Notes under the pieces: model-generated
Told to the model about the DNA's origin: nothing
The model's database searches: none
What the model saw: only the letters and a program-made list of their open reading frames with translations
Translations under genes and position numbers: made by a program
From: Agrostemma githago
Taxonomy: Eukaryota; Streptophyta; Magnoliopsida; Caryophyllales; Caryophyllaceae
Assembly (NCBI GenBank): GCA_958450325.1
Contig: OY288243.1
Coordinates: 26,132,844 to 26,196,843, forward strand
DNA length: 64,000 nt
Direction of reading: 5' to 3'
Shown here: in pieces, positions 35,166-47,699 of the stretch
How the letters are laid out: the number at the start of each line of letters is the position of its first letter
Numbering within the stretch: position 1 is the first letter of the stretch

Positions 35166-35529
35166 AAGGGTTCACAAGCAGCCTAAAATATACTTGTGCA
35201 AATAAAAGCCAACTCAAAATGAGCATCCTTTGCGCCCACACTTAATCCGTTGCAAGCGCGCAGAAACAGTTAAAAAAATTAAAACCTCTAAATAAACCGA
35301 AGAAGACAAAGCGCGCGCCAAAGAATCAAGAACAAGATCAAGCAACGGCCCGGGCCAAGGCAGGCAACCGCAAGCGAAGACGTCAGGTATGATTTCTAAG
35401 CTATGGCTGGCGAGCCTCAACACGTAGTCCACTGGACTTAAAACGACCCGACCGGACAGCCACCAGGTCGTAATCTTCGATTGACCTGGGCGGCTATACT
35501 TTGACTTTCGCCTTGTCTATGCCTCAGTC

Positions 35530-35543
35530 AAAGTGGGGGCTTC
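35530..35543 (+). other. Polypurine tract of P2
   Basis: AAAGTGGGGGCTTC lies directly before LTR3, identical to that of P1 and H. Confidence 0.85.
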
Positions 35544-37723
35544 TGTAGGCACCCAGATTTGGACCTGGTGGCTGCAGAAGTGCCCAACAAACACCCGATG
35601 ACGATAAGACTGCAACGCGAGACGGGTTCGCGATGTTGTAGGTAGTTTTCCTGTAGAACGGATCAAATAATTACTCAGAAAAATTAAAAACTAACAAGAT
35701 AGCGGCCTTAGTCATGTCGTTACGGTCACATAGACACTAATTAGAGTTAAATCCGACATCGGGACCCCGAGTCGGCCGCGAAACTCGAATCGAGTCAACA
35801 CCGTGTCAAGCGAACCTCAAGATGAACACCCGAGGCCCATTAAACCCACAGCGCTAGGTCAAGCCGTGGAAAGCCTTAACACCCAAGAAACGTATCATAC
35901 ACCCGGCTCACGATTTTGGAAACTATCAAAACCGTATCCTCAAAATCCCAACCGCCCCACCCTACCAGCTTGGGTCTCACCATGCCTTAGCCTAGGCGCC
36001 TGAGTCCTGGTGCGCCCCAGCTCAGGCGTTCATATGGGCGACGAGGGCCAAAAACACCTATAAATACCCCCCCCCCCTCCGCCTCATTCATTCGACACAA
36101 AATTCATTCTTCTCTTCTCCCTCTAAACTCTCGCTAAGGGCTCGCACTCCGACACCCGAGGCAAACGATCCACTCGATCACAGTTCCGATAAAAAAGCGA
36201 CATCGACGCTACTCCTCACCTTTGAGCACCCCACTCGATACCGAGGTGCCTGTGATTGACTATCTCAAAACTAGTAACGAAGTTCTGCCGGATTAGCCGC
36301 AGAACTAGTCCTTAGCAAACAAAGCTCTGCCGGAGTAGCCGCGGGAAGGTCAAACGGTAACGGAGTTCTACCAGAGTCACTGGTCAAGCTAAGAGGATCC
36401 GCCTGCTGATCGAGTCGTCACTAGGTTGCCATCTAAACAAAACTTTCCATATTTGTACTTTCTATTATTATGCACTACGACAACACTAGATGTGGGCGCT
36501 AGGCCCACAATCATCTACTAAAACACGTAACGCCCCAACTTGAACCACAAATACTAAAATACACTAAATAGACCCGAGTAATTCCGAGATCCGTTCTCAA
36601 AACTATCTATGCATCGAGTCCTGTTTAATGTATACTCCGAGGGTGCAATTCCTCACAATGTGATTTACTTACATTCGCATTTACAGTTTTTTGTATGATT
36701 TATTGCTTTTATGACCTTATAATCGCATGCTAAATCACCTAACACGGAATTCAAAACGTAAAATAACTTAAAACCGAACAAAGTGATGGTCGGGTTCCGT
36801 ATTAGTCCAGGTGCTCACCTTATCAGGTTCGACGCATCTCTAGTAATGCCGAAACGACGCATCTTAAGCAGAATACCAGGTAAGGTATATCACGAGAACG
36901 ACTAATATCCGTATTATCGCGTTAAACCTGATTTGCTAATACGTATAATACATAATATTGTCTACTCTCCAACGTGCATCTTTTCATGGCCTGCTTGTCA
37001 TGTGAAATCGCATGCAAAGAATGTAAACACCGCTACTTCGACGATAAAACTTACTTGTCCTTAAATAACCGACGTAGCTAAATATAGGGTTAAAATAACA
37101 ATGGATGTTACAGTACTTCTACCACAACAAAAGAACTATGAAATCAGCCCACCGATTGATTCGTAGAGGCCGCTATAGTGCGGGCGGGATTGGGTGTTGA
37201 CATCTATCGGATGTTAGCTTCCCAATACGTACCCTCACCCCTTACTCAGAATCGACGGTTTCCGGATGTCCGAAACCATTGGCAATGAGAGTCATTCCAG
37301 GCATGGAGTGCTTAAGAGTACAAGTCTTTATCTTTAGGTCCCGTGCCACTCATCTTTGAGCCGGTAAGGGATCAAAGTTGACTTGAACGGTTTCCGAGTC
37401 CCCATAATTGACTCGGTGGCGACTCCAAAAATCGGCAACGAATTCAGTTCACTAAAAAGGTCCCCTTACCAAATGAATCGGCCTTTAAACATTTACAGCC
37501 ACATTTCGACCGATTCCCAAACGAAAACACGGGTGCCCACACCCGTCTAGTACAAGTTTGGATCGTCATCCAAATCGATATCCGCCACTTCGCCCCGTAT
37601 GCAAGATCGGACCGGCCCTCGGCAGGGAGGGGGCCGCGTGGGTGGCCGCCGCCACACGTTGAAAACCGGGTTGGTCTCGCGCGGGCACGCGCTGGGAGCC
37701 GGGCGGTGCGACGGACGTCCACA
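35544..37723 (+). repeat. LTR3 of P (3' LTR, 2180 bp)
   Basis: It starts TGTAGGCACCC (one change from LTR2) and ends CGTCCACA. The TATA box TATAAATA is at 36059-36066, followed by a 14-C run interrupted late, longer than in LTR2. The flank AGTGC then leads back into H. Confidence 0.92.
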
Positions 37724-37792
37724 AGTGCGCGTACCTAAGGTTGGATTTTAGGTTGTCTCTATATTTTCCTAATGTGCGGGTGACATTTTCAG

Positions 37793-38160
37793 GATACTTC
37801 TGATATGGTAGGGCAACTGGAGACTCGGGTGACCGAGCTCGAGGCGGAAGAGGCCAAGTTGCTATCGCTCCTGCCATCTCGGGATAATGAGATTGTCGAG
37901 CTTAAGAAGCAGCTGGCTCGAACTCCGGATGAGACCTCGGCTCAGGGTAAGGCTAGGTTCGGGACCGAGGCGGAGAGGGAGGTTCATGTTACGGGCGCTA
38001 TCGATGATGTGGGAGGGACTCCCGAGACAGTACCCTAGATATGTTGTCGGGCAAGGATGGCATCGAGTCTCCTCTTTTTAAGCTGGAGGATCTAGGCTTG
38101 GATGATGACACTGGTGAGTTTGTGATATCTATAGGCGCGGCTTCTAGGGGTCCTTCCTAA
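37793..38160 (+). pseudogene. Last (coiled-coil) exon of the PMD antisense gene in H
   Basis: It begins after a clean acceptor (CATTTTCAG) with DTSDMVGQLETRVTELEAEE and continues with heptads (SRDNEIVELKKQLARTPDE). It ends with AASRGPS and a stop at 38160, after a one-base shift near 38030. It pairs with exons at 9255-9894 that were separated from it by the 27.8-kb insertion of P. Confidence 0.75.
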
Positions 38161-38689
38161 TTTGTATATTTTAGACTTTTAGTATTTCGATTGATTTGTT
38201 AGCCTTGCATTTTGTTTTGCTTTTGAAATGTTGACTTAGATGACAAGTAATCACTTCAAGTTTGGTTAGTTTGCGATTTCGTCAAAGTTTAGGACATTTT
38301 AGAATGCGTTGAGATTGCATGAGAGTACGAAAATGCTTTTTCGGGATTCTTAAAATGCGTTAGTTTGAGGCAGGATTTGGATCAAGTAGTACGTCGATGA
38401 AAATGTTTGACTCGAGACGTGTAAAGATGTAAGAAATGCTTACTAGCTAAAGTGTATCGACCGAGTGCGTGTTCGGTGTTGGGAGACAAGTGTGACTGTC
38501 TCGACATTCGTGTTTACAAAAAGAAAGAAGTTAGACTACCTTTTGAAAAAAAAAAAGTTAGACCACTTTTGTATGACAATGCCATACTGGGCTACAGACG
38601 CGACTTGGCAATAACCGTTAAAGGCTACAACATGCCTAGGTGGGGTAGCTTATCCTCCTAAGAAAAAAAATGAAAAGACATCTAAGTCT

Positions 38690-39115
38690 GGTGGATCCGA
38701 CGGGTGAAATTTGTTGTCCGTATGGCCTCGTTGCTCTTGCGTGGGTATCGTGGCTTTCGGGAAGGGTTTTAGCGACTTCAGGAGGTCGTTCCTGATGTCC
38801 GGGGTTGTCGGATGTGAGAGAAAGGTTAAGGATTGCGAAGAAGACTGTACTACAGAATAAGGAAGCTATGTAGGCTAATGTCGCTAAGTGCTCGACCGAA
38901 GACGGCGTTACCGATCCTAGTGTTCGTCAGTTCATCTACACGGGCCGAGACCGACAAAACCCATATTGAAAATGTGAGTGAGGAGGGGAAGTGAGATTGG
39001 CTGGGCTCGCTTTTGGCTAGGGAGGTGGAAGCTTGCGTTAGGAGGGTCAATGGTGAGAGACTCAAGCAAGCACACCCGAATGGCAAGGGAAAGGAAAAGT
39101 TGGACCGGTAGAGCC
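38690..39115 (+). pseudogene. Remnant of the DUF7745-like antisense gene in H
   Basis: It aligns with 340-777 of L and with the two ends of the P2 gene. Stops and shifts are frequent (for example TGA at 38992), and the domain core is missing, as in L. The deletion is thus shared by L and H. Confidence 0.55.
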
Positions 39116-39317
39116 CAACCGTTTAGTACTATGTTGTATTAATTGATATTATGTGGCGTATTAGTACTAGTTTTTGTAGGGTTTTGCTTGATACGTCGTT
39201 ATTTTTTGGGGTAGCCGGATTTCGGATGCTCGATGTAAAGGGCCTCGACAAAGACTTGATTTAACTGATTTTTTTAATTAATGAGACGCACATTTTTTTA
39301 TTTTATTTTCCTTTTTT

Positions 39318-39570
39318 GTGGTGGCTCGCAACTCGATTCTTCATTTTGCCCGGAGTGCCCTTTTAGGTTTTCACTCCGTCCTCGGCTCACCTTTTTTGCT
39401 CTCTTTTTTTTCCTTCTTTTTTTTGTTTTTTTGTATATATATATATATATATATATTTCTTTTACGACGGCTCGCAACTCGTTTCTTCTTTTTGCCCGGG
39501 GCGCCCTTTCGGGTTTTCACCTCATCCTCGGCTCGTCATTTCGGCTTTGTCATTGGAATCACTCGTTAAC
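39318..39570. repeat. Two-unit tandem repeat in H with internal (TA)n
   Basis: These are the same units as at 963-1190. The spacer holds a (TA) run of about 12 repeats at 39433-39456. Confidence 0.85.
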
Positions 39571-39604
39571 CGGAGCGTGGAAAAAGGTTCTGGTTTGCAT
39601 GTGA

Positions 39605-40860
39605 ATCGAGTAATCAATTCTGTTATTTGGTTGGTTGTACCCGAAGAAGGGTTGCCTACGTATCCGTGTTTAAACGGAATAAAACCATGTCCGTAGTTCT
39701 TTCAAGAGTGTGAGTGATTTTGCTTTAGACTCGTTATGCCAATTACCGATGTGCGATGTTTAGAGTGTATTCGCTCTAGTTAAAGAACTAAGGTGGGGGT
39801 GGTTGGGTGTGACCCCTTCAAAGTGACAATTACCAAGATACCGTGTTCTGGTTAGGACGACTGGTTTGGGTGGTTTTGGAATGTGGAGCTAGGTAGTAAG
39901 TTGTTTCGATAGATCAAAATCTGGAGCTTGATTTTTTTTTTTGGGGTTAGGGCTACGGGATAAGGTTTCGTAACGTGGTAGGAAAGGGGAAGCTGAGTAA
40001 AAATGACTCAGACTTCAATCGGGTGGGTTGTAAATTACGTGGGATCTGAATTCCATGTTTTGCCCTAATGGTTGGGATTATCCTATTGAGCTTGAATCCT
40101 CAAAATTCCGGACTGTCTCCTAACAAGTGTCTCGAGAAGGTCTAAAGGGTTGTAATGTAGGGAGGTTAGTATTTGGGTGCTAGCTGACTGGCCTGTTCAT
40201 TTTTCTTTTTCTCTCTTTTTTTTTGCTTTTTGTTCGGACTTTGCACTTAAAGTCGAATTGGATGATTGGGGGTTTCATTTGATCGTTGATTTTGGTCTTG
40301 ATCATTGAATTGGGACGGTTTAATTTGGCCTTGGTTTCATTCTTTCTTTGGCTCATTTTGGCCATTTCAGACCATTCTTTTTTTTTTTGTCAGACTAGCA
40401 CCTATGGTAGGAATTGGTCGGTCATTATTTGAGGGATGTTTATTGTGGGAAATGGGTTTGCCTTCCATCTTTAATCACAAGCTAAGAGACTATCTAGGTT
40501 TGCCATAGGATTCAGAGATGCTCGTTCAAAGGGATGGTTTGTGGCTTTTTATACCAGACATGGAATAGATAAAAGAAAAGAACACGGGATCTTAGTCCTT
40601 GTAATTCCTCGTTGTTTCGAGGAATGTTTGATTGTTATCGATAAATGGCATAGTACCGAGTTGTAAGCAAGAAAATGCATTATAAAATCAAGCGATTGTC
40701 GAGGCGTATCATAAAGGAAGAAAAGTTTATTTCTTTTTATTGATAGTAATAATCGGGATATGCGCCCGAGATATTATTTTCGGAGAGGTGGAGGACAGAT
40801 CCCCTCACACCTCCTGACTCGATCTAAAAACAAAAGACATTTGTTATACTATTAGGTCTA
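39605..40860. other. Internal H sequence without recognisable genes
   Basis: It matches L 1200-2450 at many points (GGTTGCCTACGTATCC at 39652; AAGCTGAGTAAAAATGACTC near 39990; GGAGGTGGAGGACAGATCCC-like end near 40790). It holds the place where pol lies in autonomous relatives. I see no domain in any frame. Confidence 0.6.
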
Positions 40861-40864
40861 GGCC

Positions 40865-41601
40865 CTAAGATGAACTAGACTCTGACTCAAACACAGATTT
40901 ACTCATCTCGGTGGATGCCCGTGAGTTGTCGGCATCTTCCTCGATAATCAGGGCATTCGCCTCTATTGGGTCGCGGTGGGAACAACCGACGGTGTCGCCA
41001 GGGACAGTGTGAATGTAAAAGGGGTTAGTGGTATTGTGTGGTTTCTTGGGTGGAGGGAGAGGGATCGTCCCATTTTCGATCATGTCTTGTATGACGTGTT
41101 TGAGTCGATAGCAGGATTCGGTATCGTGCCCTTTACCTCGGTGATATAGGCAATAAGCATTAGGGGTCCAATTTTTGCCTCGTTTGCCGACTGGTGGATC
41201 CGGAGTGGGACCCCTGGGCAAGAGCAACCCTTGATCGACTAGGTGCTTAAGGGCTTTGGCGTAAGATGAATTGATTGGGGTAAACTCCCTCGGTGATCTT
41301 TCTACTTTGTTGGATCTGGTCATATAAGGTCTCGGTGTTCTTTCCGTATCGACTTTGGTAAGCTTCGATCGGGCGGAGCGTTGGGATAATCTATCCTGGG
41401 TAGGCTCTTGGGCGTGGTAATTGCCCGGGTTGGCGTTTGTTTCGCTTTCTGGGTCTCTACTCTCAAGGAAATTGAGGCGGTTATCGATGTAACGAACGGA
41501 GAAAGTCAAACGAGTTACCGAAATAAGGATGTTGCGACCAATTTGGTTAGGGTACTGACATCATTACGGATGTTTTTGATGGCGCTCGAATCTACCGACA
41601 T
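40865..41601 (-). pseudogene. gag-like gene of H without capsid domain
   Basis: ATG 41601 opens MSVDSSAIKN; a one-base loss near 41548 shifts the frame. The main open part (41509-40865) has FTPINSSYAKALKHL, GPTPDPPVGKRGKNW, the zinc knuckle YCLYHRGKGHDTESC, IQDMIENGTIPLPPP and the acidic SSSS tail. It is the same layout as L and as the first module of P2 Gag without capsid. Confidence 0.72.
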
Positions 41602-43256
41602 GTTGGGGAGTGATTCTAGTGAGAAAGGATCAAAAGGTCAGAACGGATCCACCGGACGACGTAAGAGACTCGAGGGATGCTTGTGACTGAGCGACACGGG
41701 AATGAGACCCTTGACTCGTGTGCGTGCGGTCATTGGCTTAGGGACTCAGGTGCTTGAGACTCTAAGTGCCTTCGGCGAAACGCCTAACGAACCTTTAAGT
41801 CTCTGCAACGAGACGATTTGACACAATCCTTGGTGGTGAGGTTTAAAGAGGACTTCTCGAAATGAGACGACCCAAAATGTAAGACCTCGGGTAGAGGTGA
41901 TCCTAGTAACTAACATACACAGTTAAACACACGGTTGTACGACGTAAGAGGTTGATCGCGATCCCGGCTCAGGATCAAAGAATTTTGATATATGCTTCTT
42001 CCGAAAACAACCAATTTTGCAAATTTTTTGAAAAGGATGGTTTGTAAAAATAGTGTAACGATGGCAGGTCGACATCGTCGTGACGTGGAAGTGCGTTGCC
42101 ATGTGTGTGTGTCGGGAATCCGGCGACGACAAAATGTAAATGTTCTTTTTTGAAAGGAGCACGGTTCTTTGGGGGAACCGGTTTTGAAAATGATTACGTG
42201 ATACTTTTATCGAAACTACTATTAATTAGTTAGTTTGATGCTTGTGGTGTATGTGATGCTCATGGTAGAGCGTGAAGCCTAATGACAGTGTTCTTAAAAG
42301 TGTGACCAAATCCTTAGTGAGGGATTTAGGTGGTGAATAGTGTTTTAGAACACTTTCGTTCCTTTCTTAGAAGAACTCTTGAAACTAGTAACCCACGTTC
42401 GTTGGTTGCGTTAACTAGCATTTAACGGTGGGAGGGTGCATTGTAAGAAAATGTTTTGAAAGTGTGACCGTTCTTCGAGTTCCTTGACTTCATTAATTGA
42501 AGTTTTGGTCGCATTGACGGTTTGTGTGTAAAAAAAATCTCTTTTTTTGAAATGAAATGTAACCGTTTGGTGTACCTCGATTCCATTGATCGGGAGACTC
42601 AGCGGTATTAATAGTATTCGTTGTTGATGGGTTTTAATTTGGCCAAGGTGATGGCATTGAAAATATTATATTTTTTTGAAGGTGGTGAGTGTAAAATTTG
42701 CCATGATGACGGCATCTAAAAATGTTTTTTTTTTCTTTTTAGAAAATCATGACTTGACCGAAGTATCGGCATTTAAAAGGTCGTTTTGAAAATATGAGGT
42801 ATTTTCGAAAACGGAATTGGGTGCGGTTGAATATGTTGGCGTGGTTGAGTCCAGATTTTTAGTGTTTTATTTGAGTTGTTTGCAAACACACTACACATAA
42901 CTAGGAATGTGTACACTCATGCAGGATGCAGACACGAATGGGTTAGGTTAGGCTACCGCCCATGAATAGTCCTTACTTAGGCATTGACAGATCATCTAGG
43001 GAGACGAGTGTCATGCCGTCCGTTCGGAGTTATCCGCTTATTAATCCCGCGGGTTACGCGTTAGGCGGACGGAGCGTCAACCGAGGATCTCTCCGCGTGT
43101 CCCTAAAGATATTACCGCGAAGAGGTCGGTCGGTCCTGATATCGGTTAGGGTGGGCTTTTTAGGGCCAAAACCTGTAGTGACCACAACTAGGAACTAAGA
43201 AATGAGCTTCACCGACCTCGTTCAAGTTTCACCACCACTGGAAACTTGTTTCCAAA

Positions 43257-43274
43257 TCCCCAGCGGAGTCGCCA
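43257..43274 (-). other. Primer-binding site of H (tRNA-Arg type)
   Basis: The minus strand reads TGGCGACTCCGCTGGGGA, three bases after the LTR. It is the same as in L. Confidence 0.78.
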
Positions 43275-43911
43275 AACTGTGGACGTCCGTCCGCACCGCC
43301 CGGCGCCTCGCGCGGGACCGACCCGGTTTTTCAACGTGTGGCGGCGGCCACCAATGCGGCCCCCTCCCTTTCGGAGGCCAGTCCGATCTTGCGTACGGGG
43401 TGATGTTTCGAACCTCGATTCGGATGACGATACAGAGTTGTACTAGACGGGTGCGGGCACCCGTGTTTCCGTTTGGGAATCGATCGAGTCGTGGTTGTAA
43501 ATGTTTAAAGGCCAATTTTTTTGGTAAGGCGACCTATTTAGTGAACTGAATTCGTTGTCGATTTGTGGAGTCGCCACCGAGTCAATTGTGGGGACTCGGA
43601 AATCGTTCAAGTCAACTTTGATCCTTTGCCGGCTCAAAGTTGAGTGGCACGAGACCTAAAGATAAAGACTTGTACCCTTAAGCACCCCATGCCTGGAATG
43701 ACTCTCATTGCCAATGGTTTCGGACATCCGAAAACCGTCAATTCTGAGTAAGAGGTGACGGTATGTATTGGGAAGCCAACATCCGATAGATGTCAACACC
43801 CAATCCCGCCCGCACTATAGCGGCCTCTACTAATCAATCGATGGGCTGATAACCTAGTTCCTTTGTTGTGGCGGAAGTACTGTAAAATACGTTGTTTTAA
43901 CCCTATGCCTT

Positions 43912-46072
43912 CTTTCAGAATTTGCTTGGTTCGTCTACTGTTACTACTCCAGTTCAAAAGGAAGTGATAACTAGGGGTAAGGTTTGTGGGCCTGAGCACT
44001 GGAAATTGCTGCTCAAGCCTGTGACACCGGAAGAAGTTAAATTGGTAATTGGTTCCATTCCCAAAGTTAAATCCCCTGGGCCAGACGGTTTTAATAGTCA
44101 ATTTTTTGTGGATGCGTGGGATATTGTGGGAGGGGATGTTACTAAGGCCGTGTGTGATTTTTTTGAGTCAGGTCAGCTGCTCAAACAGGTTAATGCGACT
44201 TCTCTCACTCTTATTCCTAAGATCGATATGCCTCAAAGCGTGCATCAATTTCGCCCGATTGCTTGCTGTAACATTGTATATAAGTGTATATCTAAGTTGT
44301 TGTGTGCCAGATTAGGGTCTGTCCTACCGGATATAATTAGTCAAAATCAAGGGGGATTTATAAAGGATAGAAATATCCAGGAGAATGTGCTAATTTGTCA
44401 AGACTTGGTTCGTCTATACAAGAGGAAAGATGCTTCGCCTAGGTGTATGCTAAAAATTGATTTACAGAAGGCGTATGACAGTGTTGAATGGGTTTTTTTG
44501 GATCAGATGATGGAGGCGCTGAATTTCCCAGATAAGTTCAGGGGATGGGTGATGGAATGCGTTAGTACTGTGTCCTTTTCTTTAAGCCTGAATGGAGAAT
44601 CGTTTGGATTCTTTAGGGGACGTCGTGGATTGAGACAAGGGGACCCCATTTCTCCTTTATTATTTACGATTTGCATGGAGTATTTGACTAGAATTCTCAA
44701 CTTTGCTACGTCGGAATATCCGTTTTCATTTCATCCCAAATGTGCTAAAATGAAGTTGTGTCACCTCATGTTTGTAGATGATTTGCTTTTATTTTGTAGA
44801 GGTGATATCAAGTCTGTTAAGGTGCTAATGAGGGCTTTTGCTACGTTTACCAAGGCCTCGGGTCTAACCATGAGCATTGGTAAATCGAATATATTCATGG
44901 TGGGCATGAAGGAGGAGGTTATGGAGGAGGCAGTTCGGTTCACGGGCTGTGCTGAAGGTCAACTTCCTTTCAGGTACTTAGGTGTTCCTATTCAAACCTC
45001 TAAACTGAGTAAGTCAGATTGTGCTAAACTGGTGGACCGGATTGTGGGGAGAATTAGGAGTCTGGGTGCGAGGAAGTTGTCGTATTCAGGAAGGCTAGTT
45101 CTGGTACAGGCGGTGCTTACCCAGTTACATACTTACTGGTCTTTGATATTTGTGTTACCAAAAGGGGTGGTTGCGCGGATTGATGCGTTGTGCAGGTCTT
45201 TTTTGTGGACAGGTACTGACGCTGGATGGCGGACCCCTCTTGTTGCTTGGGAGAAGTGTTGTCGGCCTAGAGCAGAGGGTGGATTGGGGATAAGAAATCT
45301 TGCTGTTTGGAATTGTGCTGCGGTAGCTAAGCTGGCTGCTTGGATTTTTGAGCAACCAGATAGATTGTGGGTTAAGTGGGTAAGTTAGTTTTATCTTAAA
45401 GGGCGGGATTGGACTACTTATCAACCTGGAGTGGATGTTAACTGGAGCTGGAAAAGGATCTGTAGCATGAAAGATAAAATAAGTTCGGCCTTCTCGGGTG
45501 GACTTTGGCTTGGGGATCCTAAGGGATATTCTATAAGTGCTGGTTATGAGTTTTTGAGGAATCGGGTGGATGTTGTGCCGTGGAGGAGACAAGTTTGGAA
45601 TAATTGGTCTGTGCCTAAGCATCAATTTATTGTATGGCTTGTATTCCGTGGTGCGCTTAATACGAGAGTTCGGTTTTTTCATCATGGAGTTATTAGCTCG
45701 AATCAGTGTTGTCTTTGTGAAGAGAATGTGGAATCTGTGCCGCATTTATTTTTTGAGTGCAGGTACAGCTCTGATGTGCTAAATAACATTGAAGGATGGC
45801 TACAATATAAAATGGATCGCATCCTTTTCTTGGAGAAGGATTTGCCTATTCGGCGGTCTAAGTTTCAACGGAGAGTGATGCGTGCTGTTTGGAATGCTGT
45901 ATGCTATCACATATGGAGACAGAGAAATTCGTGCTATATGGAGTATACTTTGGTAAGGCCAGATATTTTGTGTCACAGGATCAAGGCTGAGATGAGAAGT
46001 CGTATAATAGGATTAATGAGGGGACCTTTGGCTGCTAAGGATCAGGATTGGTTTAATCGGCTCTTTACCTAG
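43912..46072 (+). pseudogene. LINE reverse transcriptase with C-terminal zf-RVT domain
   Basis: The order is KSPGPDGFNSQFF, the fingers motif FRPIACCNIVYK, QGGFIKDRNIQEN, IDLQKAYDSVEW (catalytic Asp), RGLRQGDPISPLLF, MFVDDLLLF (the YADD box; both Asp kept) and FRYLGVPI. After an in-frame TAG at 45386-45388 the same frame continues with a zf-RVT-like domain (WSVPKHQFIVWLVFRG, CCLCEENVESVPHLFFEC) to 46072. The endonuclease is missing through truncation. It would copy LINE RNA at a nicked site; this copy is dead. Confidence 0.93.
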
Positions 46073-46162
46073 TTGGTGGTTTCATAGATTGTAATTATGG
46101 TTCTATAAGTTTTTTGTACACTTGATTTTTTGATTAATATTACTTACATTTTACCAAAAAAA
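43912..46162 (+). mobile_element. 5'-truncated L1-type LINE
   Basis: It has a short A-run at its 3' end (46156-46164) and a 13-bp target duplication, AACCCTATGCCTT, at 43899-43911 and 46163-46175. At 2.25 kb it lacks the ORF1 and endonuclease parts of a full plant LINE. It is inserted in the LTR at a site where other LTR copies read straight through. Confidence 0.93.
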
Positions 46163-47699
46163 AACCCTATGCCTTTTGCTACGTCGGTTGTTTAAAGACA
46201 AGTAAGTATTGTCGTCAAAGTAGTTGTGTTTACATTCTTTGCATGAGATTTCACGTGACAAACAGGCCATGAAAAGATGCACAGAGGGTAGAGAGTACTA
46301 ATATTATACGTATTAGCAAATCAGTTTTAACGTGATAATACGGATATTAGTCGTTCTCGTGGTATACCTTACCTGGTATTCTGCTTAAGATGCGTCGGCT
46401 CGGTATTAATTTAGATGCATCGAACCTAGTAAGGCGAGCACCTAGGCTAATACGGAACCCGACCATCACTTTGTTCAATTTTAGTTATTTTACGTTTTGA
46501 ATTCCGTGTTAGGTGATTTAGCATGCGATTATAAGGTCATAAAAGCAATAAATCATACGAAAAACTGTAAATGCGAATGTAAGTAAATCACATTGTGAGG
46601 AGTTTCACCCTCGGAGTATACACTAAACGGGACTCGATGCATAGATAGTTGAGAACGGATCTCGAAATTACTCGGGTCTATTTAGTGTGTTTTAGTATTT
46701 GTGATTGAAGTTGGGACGTTCCGTGTTTTAGTAGATGTTTGTGGACCTAGCGTCCACATCTAGTGTTATCGTAGTGCATAATAAAAGAAAGTGCAGATAT
46801 GGAAAGCTTTGTTTAGATGACAACCTAGTGACGACTCGGTTTCAACAGGCGGATCCTCCTAGCTTGACCAGTGACTCCGGCAGAGCTCTGTTACCGTTTA
46901 CCCTTTATGCGGCTACTCCGGTAGAGCTTCGTTACTATGGACTAGTTCTGCGGCTAATCCGGCGGAGATTCGCTACTGGACTTGAGCTAGTCGATCACAG
47001 GCACCTCGGTATCGAGTGGGGTGCTCGAAGGTGAGAAGTAGTGTCGATGTATCTTTTATCGGAACTATGATCGAGTGGATCGTTTGCCTCGGGTGTCGGA
47101 GTGCGAGCCCTTAGCGAGAGAGTTAGAGGGAGAAGAGAAGATGAGAATTGTGTGTCGAATGAATGACGCGGAGGGGGTATTTATAGGTATTTTCGCCCCT
47201 CGTCGCCCATATGTACACCTGAGCTGGGGCGCACCAAGACTCAGGCGCCTGGGCTAAGGCGCGGGGATACTAAGGCGCGTGAGGTGGGGCGGTCGGGATT
47301 TTGAAGATACGATTTTGATACTTTCCAAAACCGAGAGGGAGGAGGATAATATGATACATGGGGATTAAGGTTCCCGTGTGTTACCTTAGCGCCGTGAACA
47401 TTAGTGGGCCTCGGGTGTGCATCCCGAGGTTCGCTTGGCGCGGTGCTGACTCAGTTTGAGTTTCGGGACCGACTCGGGGTTCCGGTGTCGAAATTGACTC
47501 TAATTAGTGTCTATGCAACCGTAACGACACGACTAAGGCTGCCATCATGTTAGTTTTAATTTTTCTGAGTAATTATTTGATCCGTTCTATAGAAAAACTA
47601 TCTAAAACATCGCGGACCTGCGTCGCGTTGCAGTCCTATCGTCATCGGGTGTTTGTTGGGCACTTCTGCAGCCACCAGGTCCAAATCTGAGTGTCTACA

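Larger units (their letters stand above)
9902..37723 (+). mobile_element. Tandem Tat/Retand-like element P: LTR1-P1-LTR2-P2-LTR3
   Basis: Three direct LTRs (9902-11123, 20168-22347, 35544-37723) flank two internal regions, P1 (11124-20167) and P2 (22348-35543). The outer ends are flanked by AGTAC (9897-9901) and AGTGC (37724-37728), a target duplication with one mismatch, so the whole unit behaves as one insertion into H that was later expanded. P2 encodes Gag, partial RNase H and integrase; P1 lost 3.7 kb including gag. Reverse transcriptase is absent in both. Both carry two antisense, spliced genes between pol and the 3' LTR. Confidence 0.88.
37724..43277 (-). mobile_element. Internal region H, 5' part (right of the P insertion)
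   Basis: Reading from right to left: leader (43256-41700), gag-like gene (41601-40865), a segment without recognisable coding content (40860-39605), the two-unit repeat (39570-39318), an antisense DUF7745-like remnant and the PMD coiled-coil exon (37793-38160, plus strand). At 37724 the sequence continues the intron interrupted at 9901. There is no pol. Confidence 0.85.
43278..47699 (-). repeat. 5' LTR of H, interrupted by a LINE
   Basis: In element orientation it starts TGTAGACACTC at 47699 and ends CCACA at 43278. Without the LINE (43912-46162) and one target duplication it is about 2.16 kb. Its minus-strand TATA box is at 47178-47185. The right flank, ATACG, is outside sequence; the partner duplication would lie left of the window. 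Confidence 0.9.

Noticed and set aside
47034..47257. Small frames inside the H 5' LTR
   Set aside because: They lie across the LTR promoter and repeat segment and are disrupted in other LTR copies.
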